Assembly (NCBI GenBank): GCA_036245525.1
Contig: BTPG01000003.1
Coordinates: 160,511,088-160,575,087 of the forward strand
Source: Semisulcospira habei
Taxonomy: Eukaryota; Mollusca; Gastropoda; Semisulcospiridae
Length of the DNA: 64,000 nt
Direction: 5' to 3'
Shown here one piece after another: positions 42,001 through 54,000 of the stretch (position 1 is the stretch's first letter; the number at the start of each line of letters is the position of its first letter). The position numbers and the translations under genes were made by a program. The notes beneath the pieces were generated by a model that was not told where the DNA came from, made no database searches, and worked only from the letters and a program-made list of their open reading frames with translations.

Positions 42001-45000
42001 TGGTGGTCGATTTGGCAGGCACTAAGTGACTTCTTGAGACAGTCTTTGTATCTCTTCTTTGGTGCCCCTCTGTCACGGTGTCCAGTAGCAAGCTCGCCGA
42101 ACAGGGTGATCTTTGGTAGGCGATGATCCTCCATCCTGGAGACATGCCCCGCCCAGCGGAGCTGTGTCCGCAGCAGCAAAGCCTCGATGCTCACAGTTTC
42201 AGCCTGTTCAAGGACCTCGACGTTGGTGACATAGTCACTCCAGTGAATGCCCAGGATGGTACGCAGGCAGCGCTGGTGGAAGCGTTCGAGGAGTCGTAGT
42301 TGGCTGCGGTAGAGGGCCCAGGACTCGGAACCATACAGCAGGGTGGTGAGGACCACAGCTCTGTACACGCTGATCTTGGTGCCTGTTTTCAGCTGTTGAT
42401 TGTGCCACACCCGCTTGAAAAGTCGCCCGAAAGCACTGTTCGCTTTTGCCAGCCTGCTGTCAAGCTCCTTGTCCAGCTTGGCGTCCGACGTGATAATGCA
42501 GCCAAGGTAAGTAAACTGGTGCACTGACTTTAGTTCAGACTCGCCAATGGTGATGTGAGGAGGGCGATACACTGTCTTGGGTGCCGGCTGATGGAGGACC
42601 TCTGTCTTTTTCAGACTGACCTCGAGTCCAAAGAGCTGGGCAGCATCTGCGAAGCAAGACGTGATGCGCTGCAGGGCTCTCTCTGTGTGTGCAACGAGGG
42701 CAGCATCATCAGCAAAAAGCAGCTCACGAATCAGTTGGTCTAGGGTTTTCGTGTGGGCCTGCAGTCGTCTGAGGTTGAACAGGCTGCCATCGAGACGATA
42801 CCTGATGTACACTGCATCGTCATCATCGAGGTCCACTGTGGCCTGCTTCAACATCATGCTAAAAAAGATGGTGAAGAGGGTCGGTGCCAGCACGCAGCCC
42901 TGCTTTACGCCGTTGAGAATAGGGAATGGTTCTGAGAGGTCATTGTTGAGTCTGACCTGGCCTTGCTGGTCCTCGTGTAGCTGGACAATCATGTTGAGGA
43001 ACTTTGGGGGACAGCCAAGTCGCTCCAGGATCTGCCACATGCCTTGCCTGCTCACAGTGTCGAACGCTTTTGTTAGGTCGACAAATGTTACGTACAGCCC
43101 TTTGTTCTGCTCGCGGCACTTCTCCTGTAGCTGTCTCAGCACAAAGACCATATCGGTGGTGCTCCTGTTTGCTCTGAAGCCACACTGGCCCTCTGGGAGT
43201 TGGTCTTCAGCGATGGCAGGTACCAGCCGATTCAGGAGCAGCCTTGCAAGGATTTTCCCAGCAATGGACAGCAGGGTAATTCCCCGATAGTTGGAACAGT
43301 CAGACTTCTCGCCTTTGTTCTTGTACAGGGTGATAACGACTGCGTCACGGAGATCTTTTGGTAGTGTTCCTTCCTCCCAGCAGCAGAGAAAGAGGTCATG
43401 GAGCTTGTTGTGCAGTGCTGTGCCTCCATGTTTCCAGATCTCTGGCGGTATTCCATCAATGCCTGCTGCTTTGCCACTCTTGAGCTGGTGGATGGCTGTG
43501 AGGGTCTCTTCAGCGGTGGGCGGTTCGTCCAATTCAACCTTTACTGGGAGGTGTGGGATTTGTAGGATGACTGCTTCCTGAACAGTGCGCTCAGCGCTGA
43601 AGAGGCTCTGAAAGTATTCCGACCAGCGGTTCAAGATGGAGGTATTATCTGTGAGGAGTGCCTGGCCATTCGCGCTTCGCAGGGGACTTTGTACCAGGTG
43701 CCTGGGGCCATACACTGCTTTCAGTGCTTCGTAGAAGCCCCTGTAGTCACCATTGTCAGCACAAAGCTGGGTCCTCTGTGCAAGTCTGGTCCACCACTCA
43801 TTCTGGAGATCTCTGAGCTTGCGCTGGAGACTGCTGCAGACGAGGCGGAAGGCAGACTTCTTCACAGGGCAGGAAGGCTGGGCTAGGTGGGCCTGATGGG
43901 CGGCTCTTTTTTTTGCTAGGTGTTCCTGGATCTCTACATCGTTTTCGTCAAACCAGTCTTTGTTCTTCTTTCTGGCGAAACCCAAGACTTCTGCAGAGGA
44001 TTTTGCAATAGCAGTTTTCAGTTGTTCCCAAAGTGTTTCAGGGGAGGAGTCTACTGGGTCCGCTGTGTCTTTGAGCCTGCGCTGTAAATCTGTCTGAAAG
44101 GCAGCTTTCACATCGTCAAGCTGAAGGCTGGCAACATCAAGCTTTTTCTTCGGGGGCCCCCATTTCTTGGGTTTTGGCTTGAAGTGGAGCCTGAGTTTGC
44201 AGCGGACAAGGCGGTGGTCAGTGTGGCACTCTGCGCTGGGCATCACTCTGGTGAGGAGGACGTCACTGCGGTCCCTCTGACGCACTAGGACATAGTCGAT
44301 AAGGTGCCAGTGCTTGGAGCGAGGATGCATCCAGGTGGTCTTTCGACTGTCCTTTTGCTGAAAAGTAGTGTTGGTGATGACCAGTTGCTGCTCCGCACAG
44401 AACTCCAATAGTAGGCGGCCATTGTCATTGCAGTTCCCCACGCCATGCTTGCCGAGGACTCCTTTCCAGGCTTCAGAGTCCTGGCCCACTCTGGCGTTGA
44501 AGTCGCCAAGGATGATGACTTTGTCGTCTGCAGGGGTACTCTGTAGGAGGCTGCGCAGGTCAGTGTAAAACTTGTCCTTTTCAGCAGGCTCTGCCAGGAG
44601 GGTTGGGGAGTACACACTGAGAAGGGTGACGTGCTGCTGGTGTCTCAGTGGGAGGCGCATGGACATGATGCGGTCTGAGTGGCCCGTTGGTAGGTTTTCC
44701 AGCTTAGTCGCAATGGATGTCTTGACCATGAAACCCACGCCTGAAAGCCGTCTTTCTGATGCAGGCCTGCCTGACCAGTAGAGGGTGTACCCAGCACCAA
44801 GTTCTTGGAGGCTGCCTTCGTCCGGAAGGCGTACTTCGCTGAGCGCGGCGATGTCGATGTTTAATCTCCGCAATTCATGGGCAATGAGGGCGGAGCGACG
44901 TTCAGGGCGTCCGCTGTCTGCTTTGTCGAGCATGGTTCGGACGTTCCAGCATGCTACGTTGAGTCCGGTCGTGGTCGTCATGAGAGTGGATCCGTTATTC

Positions 45001-48000
45001 TTTCTTGTTTTTTGACCGCAGGAGAAGATGCCCGTTGACCGCGGCTAGCCAACTGGGGTTGCGAGGGGACGAGCTTTGGTTAGGCCACCTTTTCTAGGCC
45101 CCTCTCCGTGTGGAGCAAGCAGTGCTGTCCCTAGAGAAGGCTGCTTGGTCGTTCAGGGTGTGCCGAGTGATGTTGTCATCCCCAGGTCAACATCAAGCGA
45201 CCAATATCCTGAACCGCCTGCATGCAGGTTTGAGACTGCGGCTTCCAGTGACATCTTTCACCTGCCGTTTCGCCCCTCGCCCGTCGCTACAGGACTTGGA
45301 ATGGTCAGTGTCATGGTCCGTGGACGTTTCCTAAAGCCTGCGCGGTGGAGCTTTTTGGTGGAGTGCAGTGTGCGCAGTACTGGCCCCACCCTTTAAACCC
45401 TTGGTTCATCTGCCATGGCCTAGCAAGCTGGGACGATGGCATCGAGGTCCTCGGGTCGTAGGTTTTATATCAGACTGTCCTTGTCCTAGTCTCTGGCTCA
45501 AAAGCCTTCCCCGGAGACACGGGGGCTTTGATGTCAGGGGTTTCCTCCCTTAGCCTTTCCGCAGCCAAGCGGCCAGGCCTGCAAGGCAGCAGGCGACTCG
45601 TGGAGGGCGGGGTCGTCTATGTCCCGTGCAGATGTGAACATCTGCCCACTGCCCACAATAGGGCTTCTACATGTATGTAAATGATGCAAGTGTAAGCGAA
45701 CTTCCATCTAGAGTACATTAGTTAACATTAGTTAAAGCCTTCCCCGGAGACACGGGGGCTTTGATGTCAGGGGTTTCCTCCCTTAGCCTTTCCGCAGCCA
45801 AGCGGCCAGGCCTGCAAGGCAGCAGGCGACTCGTGGAGGGCGGGGTCGTCTATGTCCCGTGCAGATGTGAACATCTGCCCACTGCCCACAATAGGGCTTC
45901 TACATGTATGTAAATGATGCAAGTGTAAGCGAACTTCCATCTAGAGTACATTAGTTAACACATTCAAGACATGCTTCATTCGGCTATGCAGTTTTCCATC
46001 ACAATATCTGGATGCAGCATGTTTCAAATGAGTTAACCCATTACATCCTGGGGTTGATTTTTTTTTTTTTAATTCACCTATTGTCCTATGAAGACTACAT
46101 ACAGATTAGGAGAACTGATTATTGTCCTATGATGGCTATTTATTACATTATTAGGAGATATAGATCAACCATTTTAGTTCAAGGGTGGTGCCAGAATAGC
46201 TTGGCGCCCGAGGCTATTCTGGCAACACCCTATAACTATCATAGTCACATTTATTTCAAGCAGTAGTGTATCAGGAGGAAAAGGGTTAATATCCAGACTA
46301 CAACTGTATAACCATTCGTCATAAACTAATAAAATTCTAAAGAGAAATAGCTTTCAAGTTTTTAAAAAATCTAATTTCAAAAACCATAGTAAATCTTCCT
46401 CAACTTTCGTTGAAACTTTTAGTCAGTAGTGAGTCGGTAGTGGTTATTGTCACAATGATCCTACAGAAATCATCACAACAAAAGATGCTGCCAACACACA
46501 ATAGGTTAAAAAGCTAATTTTAATTTTTAGAGCTCTGACCATGCAAACACAAACTGGGAACCTCAGTTTTCAACCCTGTGAATCACATGTACATGTAATG
46601 TCAAGGTGACTGATAAGAAACACTATCTCTTTGTGAACAATTACTATTGACAACGTGAACCAAAACTACCCCCCTTGTACACACAGCAACAGGTACTAAA
46701 AACAGCAACAGTGGCTTCATGTACAAGGGGGCTTGATGTCTCACTAGGCTGCTGTTTTGTATCTGGTACAGATCTCATAACTATGGCAAGATTTAAAAAA
46801 ACTTTTCAAAAATAACAAAAAAGTGACATCAAAGCACACCCCAAAACAGTCTGGGATGATATTTTAATGCCAAAGTGCTTATTTGTTACTTCTAAATAGA
46901 GTCAAGCTCTGGGTGCCTTATTAGAAACTTACACTTGTCTTTGTTAGAAACTTACAGTTCCTTGCAAGATCATAGTGGATAATAGACTTAACCTTTTGCG
47001 TGTCGGTACCAGTTTTTGTCGTGATGATTCCGGTTGGAATATTGCCACAAAAACCACTACCGACACACAAAGGGTTAAGTTTAACAGATATGTTTTGTGT
47101 ACACCTGTAAAACATTGGCTGTGAAACGATATAATCAAGCTGATCTACATGTACTCCTTTTGATATATTGTGCAAGATAATAACTCAGTCTCTGAAAACA
47201 ATAACTAAATAAATAAAAATAAATACTGCCCACATGCTAACACTTGAGATATGTGTGGTTTGGAAGTGGAAGGCAGCCGCCGCTAGGTGCAAAAACTTGT
47301 CCCAAGCCAGTGACCGCCATGCCAATTAACCAACTGTTCCTCTGCATTGTTCACTTTGTGCAGCACGATTTGTGGGTAGTGTTATTCCTTTGGCTGTCGG
47401 CAGTGCTTTTTGTCATGATGATTCCGTCAGGAATCACCACAAAAAGCACTACAGACAGCCATAGCGTAAAAATAGTCCAATGAAGCAGCTATGAGTATGC
47501 CAGGTAGTTACTGGCTATTGAAAATTACCTGCACTTTGAACCAGTAATCGGCACACAAATGAAGAAAGATCCATAACTCTATCATTTATCCCATTGGGCT
47601 GACAATGAAGTCTACATCAGTTCAATATATGCACATCATTATACATATCACTCTGCATGTAATGCAAAAAGCATCATGAAAATCAAGCAGGTAGAATTGT
47701 CATATATGTATACATATGTGCAAAAGCTCAAAGCAAAAGCAAAGCATACAATTATGAAGAATACTTCAATGCACATTACTATACAATCCAAACGCACAAC
47801 ATACACACACAAAATATTTTACAAGTAATTAGTATCAGTTCTTGGGTACAAATTTTATATTGATCCAAATGCACAGCTAAGTGCAACATTGATTTTTTCC
47901 AACACTACAGTTGTTGTAAAGGATCCGCCTGCTAAAGCTATACATTGTTTTGCATAGCCTGCTGCTCTGCCACTCTGCAGCACAACCAGTTCAGTGGTTA

Positions 48001-51000
48001 GGAGAAAGTTACAGAACTTTTGGATATTATTCACTCATTCAAGGCACCCTGCAACAAATAGTAGCTTTGAAAGTGTCCTTTAGCCTCGCCAGCAGCAACA
48101 CTATACTACACTTCCGCAACTATTGATACCGGGCACTTTGAATGAGTTAAGGTTAAAAACAAATCAGGGATTTTTTTGTTTGGACAAGTCCAGTGGGTAA
48201 CATACCCTTTGAATTTCTGCGGGCACCTGCAGGAAAACTGCATCAAAATAGCTCGACAGGGTTTGGCATTATACATAGGAAACAAAAAATAGTCAAAGCA
48301 AGAGAATGGTGGAGAAATCTTGGTTGTAAGATCTGTACCCAGAAGCACACAGCAGAAAGTAAAGAGAATCATGACAGAAACAGATGAAAGACAACACTTT
48401 TGAATTCAAGTTCTAAAAACCCCAGTGGCCACACAAGCCAAAATACAAGTCTTAAATAGGAAAGAGGATTTGGTATCATTTAAGTCATGCATGCACACCA
48501 CTACCGGTCCTTTTGATGATCACTTCGGACATTTTCACTACAATACCACAACATTCCACTGTTTCCAGCATGAACTGACAAAAAAAGTAGCTTTAAATCA
48601 TTCAGCCAGACGCAAGCATTTCCCAAATTTTGGAGGCGTCATCTAACGACTATGCACCTGTTGCAGGAGATGGGTCGACCATGATAATTCAAGGGTAGTG
48701 CCAGATTAGCTTGGCACAGACAGGCGCCAAGCTAATCTGGCACTACCCTTGAATTATCATGGTCGATGTTTCTGCAATCTTCACTATTTTATATCAACAC
48801 CAAAAAGCCCTTGCTGTCCTAGGCACATGGATTTAAAGTGGTGTCAGCAAATAAGGGGGCTCACGAGGATCTATACCTCTTGCAGTTGGGCGGAGTTTGG
48901 ATTTTCTCGGCACTGAACGAACTAAAAGCATGCTCATATAATTTCCTTTTCCGCAAGAAAATAGCCTTGGATAAACTGTGTGAAAAGGGCATGGAATGCT
49001 TAAAAATTAATGCTGTGCGTGAAAAGGTGCTACCAAACATACTGTGAATGCACATCACATTAATCACAGACTGCCATTTGCAGGCAGCCACCAGTATTGT
49101 GGACATCACCAGTGAATGCCGATTAAACCATGGTTGCAGCTTGAACATACATTTTCAGGGCTGTCAGAGTGCAACACACATCTGTTGTGACACAGGTGCG
49201 GAACATTTATGTGTCGCCATTGTTCAACCAGCATGCTCACTATTGCCCTTAGTATCAGACAAAGTAATTTCAGACCAAAAGTGTGCGAAATGCAAGCAAA
49301 TAACCGACAAAAAAAAAAACACGTTTCAGAAATTATTACGCTAGTAGTCTTTTTATAGGCATGTTTCTTTTTCTGTTGGTTATAGATTTTCTAATCACAT
49401 CAATGCAGAGGCAGACAAAGTAACCTACTGGGTATGAAAGAGAAGCGAGAGCAAAAAAAGAAATTTGAGACTACTTACGAGACTGGATGACAGTGTGATA
49501 CTCTGGAACATGAAGGAGTATTACATGGTCGTTGGCCCTGTGGACATTTTTCATGTAATCTGCAACAGACATTGTACACATTCATAATTTAGCATACATG
49601 TATCATGGTAATAAATATACAAAATATGCATGTAAAAACAACAAGTTTATATCAATCACAGAATAATGCATTAACACACTGACTGTGCCCGACATCAAAA
49701 TTCTCTTATCTGAGAGTTGTAGTGCCCTATGGAGGGTGACATTACAGTTTAAGAGACAAACCAATGAAACTGCCTAGAGCTTTAACTGAAAGTATACTAG
49801 CCTAGGCACCTAAAAAGATACGTTATTATTATTATTATTACATATATTAAGGTTCAAAGGTGGTGCCAAAACACGCATGGCGCAGAGTGGCACCAAGCAT
49901 TTTTTGGCACCACCTTTGCACTATCATGGTTGATCCATCTCTTGCAGTGTGTTGGGGTTCAACGGATTCAACATAATCATGAGCTGCACGGACTTCATTC
50001 ATAATTAAACAAAAGTTTAGTCTTAGTTTGAAATATCGGAAAACATAACATTTACAATACAAATGTATTGAAAACTATTAATTGTGAACTATAAACCATT
50101 TACTGTATAAAGATGGTTGCTTTGAGGTTATTTCAGGTCAAGTAGGTCAAGTTTACTCTGAAGTTTCACACCTCAGGTCCTATCAATACTGACCGCATTC
50201 AGCTATTATTTACTTTACCTGTGTTCCAGATAAACATACAGCCTTTGACTCTGAAAAGGGTCCATGACTGTCAACAGTTGGGTCAAGTCCTGCTCACCAT
50301 TGTTTACCTTCCCTGAACTACCCCCCCCCCCCCCCCCCCCCCATGCGCACACACACACAGAGGTTATCTCCCTTGATCCGCTATACGTTCGTAGCGATGG
50401 TGACCAAGCTTGAACCACATCTTTATCATTTCACTGTATGTATACTGGTACATGCAGTGATCACCGTGTGATCTGTCCCCAGTGCGCAAAGGGTATCAGC
50501 TCCTATTGGCCTGCACACAGCTTTGCATGATACAGGTGAATAAGAGTAAATTTCAAACATGAAGTTTTGAACTGGAGCCCAGTAGACCATAGCATTATAA
50601 AAGCCACTGATGAAGTTTTTCAAATGACACCATCAGATATGTTTGACTGGTTCGGCATTTAACATCCACAGCACCGGAGTGATAATGGATGACCCCAAGG
50701 GAACAAGAACAGCTACTGAGTGTGGTATAACCTGAGCAATGAGCACTTTAGCAGCACTGCCACTGTGCCACTTTGATCTACCAGGACCTTACAATGAGCA
50801 TGCTACTGAACAAGCCTGTGACCAAAGGTAAGACAAGCATGGTCTGCTATGTGAACTGGTATACCTTCTATGGCACAAAGTGTCTGTAGATCATTACATT
50901 TTTTACCAATACAGCCTAAAATATAAGGCTCAGGACCATGTAGTTACTCTCCTCGAATTGCTAGTGATGATCATGTATAGCATATCAAGGGAGGTAACTA

Positions 51001-54000
51001 TAATGTGAGATTATATTTAGGCCTCGTTTCACCAGGCAAACTCTAAATTGTTGCACCAAGGAGGAAACATGTTGAGTTATATGCCCTTGGCTCTCAATTC
51101 GCCCTGTGCAGTGTGCTACTAACACATTTCTGCCCCAGGACCGAAATCCCCAAATTTTTAAATTGCCCTTTGGGGGACTGTATTACAATTCTAGAGAAAG
51201 ACCAAGCATGATAATTCAAGGGTGGTGCCAGAATAGCTCGATACTTATGGATGCCAAGCCTTTCTGGCACCACCCTTGAACTATCATGCTCGATCCCTGT
51301 CTTGCTGTGTCGGGGCTGAATTAGTTGGGTTTTTTTTTAAGGCAATCAACATACCCACCCAATTTTTTTTTTTTAAACTGGGAAATGGAATACTTCTTTT
51401 TCCTTATATAGAATTGTGGGTGCTTCAAGCTTCAAACTATATTGTGAACCCCAGCAGCTCCTGGCAAAGCAAACTGAGTCTGTATGATTTAGGTGTATGT
51501 GCCATCAAGTTCACAAATCATGTATTTCATATGCATGTAATATCAACTGCATGAATACGATACCTGGTATAGGTCGTTTGACATCGGCGTGCACAATGTT
51601 TTTCGCAAATATCTCTGCAAAGAACCACTTTTCTATACCAATCTTAGAACAAATATCATTCGGTATCAGTTGACCTAATTTACTTTTAAGAAACAGGAAC
51701 AAGGTGTCAGTTTTAATGTGCTGTCGTAAAAATTCTGATTTTTTTTTTTCATGAAATTACTGATTTTACATCCCTAAATGTGCCCCAGATATATTAAGCC
51801 CAGTATAAGAAAGATCCATTTTCATGTGAATCGGCCAAGTTTTCAAACCTGAAACGGTGCAGGCATATACATGAAGTCTGCATGTTTGACCTTGATATTG
51901 AAATCTGATGGGGCTCTATTTAGGGTACTGAAAATGCCTTGTTCTTGTCTTTTCAACAAATTTTTACCACTGCACAGCAAAATCGACTAAAAAAAGTAAA
52001 AAATATTCCATATTAGATCAATTGGTACTAAATGATATTTGTTCTTAAAGTGGCACAGAAAAGTGTTTCTTTGCGGAGATATTTTGGAAAAAAACGTGTG
52101 CTCTGATGTCAATTGGTCTATATATAATAAAGTCGCTGATCCAACGCCTTCCATCTGCACGAGGCATAGATTGTCAATGTCATTAGCCCTTGCAGCCTGC
52201 AAATGTTTATAAAAATCTATGTCTCTTGCTGGACCTTGATGAGATAGACTCCACTTACATCCCTTAAATAAAGGCTAACCCTTTCATTGCCAAGAAAAAA
52301 GTAAAAACGATCCAGCTGCAAGAGACCAATTGGTATATATACTTCTTGGACTGTTTTGGCTTTTGGTCGCTGAATAAACCAAGATTTCAGAAACAATGTA
52401 CGTACAGTGTATGTATGGTGGCAGGGAAGGGGTCAAGTCCAAGGTTGTGTTTTAGTTTATATCACATATATATACATGTGCATATACAGGTGCATAGGAA
52501 TGCTGGGATCCTTATATTGCTCATCCTGTCCAAAGACTGTCAGTGTCACCCAATTACAGCAATTCACCACTTGCAATTGTAAACAGCTAATTACTTGTTT
52601 ACAAATCATGCATAAATTTCAAGTGGAACAAATTCATGGTCAAACATCACTCATTTGTTTCAACTCATGCCACTATCGCATCTGAGTATTTTATCACAAG
52701 AACAGGCCAATTTTGAAACTTTCAGCTACTGGTCTACACAACGCCCCCAAGGGCATTGTACCTAGTCAGCTGCACTCTAATACAACATTATCAACATATT
52801 TTGACCATCTGTTGCAAAGTACACACCAAGTACACAAACACACACTAGCTGTTTACACATTCGACCCGAGGAAGAAAATCCCCCAATTTAAAGTTGCCCT
52901 CTGAAGGACTGTATTACAATTTTAGAGACAGATTGAGCATAATAGTTCAAGAGTGCTGCCAGAATGGCTTGGCGCCTATGGGCGCCAAGCTATTCTGGCA
53001 CCACCCTTGAAATATCAAGCCTGTTCCATGGCTTGCTGTGGTGTGTTGGGGCTAAATGAGTTAAGCAAGCAGAATGGATAAAAACTCAAAAGATTTACCA
53101 TCAAATGCCTGTAACAGAACAAGGTATTTGCCCTGCCCTAATCCTTATCTAACTATGCATTCTTCAATTGCCAGGCTTAGGATTTTCTGCTTACACCCGC
53201 GTATTTCCTAACTTGTGATCAACATCAAGCCCAGGACAGTTCTGAAAAAGAGATTCACAAAATGTGAAGAGGGAGTGACTACGAGCACTGGTGGTGTGTG
53301 CCTTCTGTCATAATGCTGAAGAAGGAATGGGCGAACTGGAAGTCTTGCTTCTGGCAAGCATGCTGTCAACTACTTGGTATTCAGGTCAAAACACTACTTC
53401 TATTATTGTAGTAGTTCACGAGCATCAAGCAAGAACATGATAACAGCAGCATATATTCTTAACCCGCATGACACTGACACGTACTCTCAAACATCTGAAT
53501 ATAATATAAATGTTGTGCGCGCGTGTGAAAACGGGTAGACCGTTTACTGGTACAGAGACAGTGAGGTGACATTCTGTGTCTAGAAAGCAAAGTATTTTGT
53601 TGCCAGGCCTAGAAGGCGTCACTCCTGCTACATTATCAGTCCAACTTTCCCTGCAACCCTAACCCCCCACCTCCACCCCACCCCAGTCCTGCGCACCCCC
53701 CACTCCAACTGGTAAATGGCAACATTTCTATCTGTGACATTTAATTAACCCATTCAAGCCTGACATTTGATTACCGGTAATTCAAGGGTTGATCCGTCTC
53801 TTGCACTGCAACACAATGTTCAGAGAACTCTAAAACTTGAGAAGTTAAACACTACTGCTCTATAGGTATACAGGCGCGAATCTGTTACCTTGAAGGGTGG
53901 GTTCCAACTTTTTGTTTGGGACCTTCAACCTGCCACAATAGGCCTCCCCAACGCTAGACCATATGGGTGGGTGGGGGGGGGGGGGGGGGGGGGGGTTAGT

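Noticed and set aside
42661..43290. 209-codon plus-strand ORF, with others at 41564-42145, 43232-43537 and 45076-45396
   Set aside because: They are shadow frames opposite or beside the LINE-B ORF or its 5' leader, with no recognisable motif.
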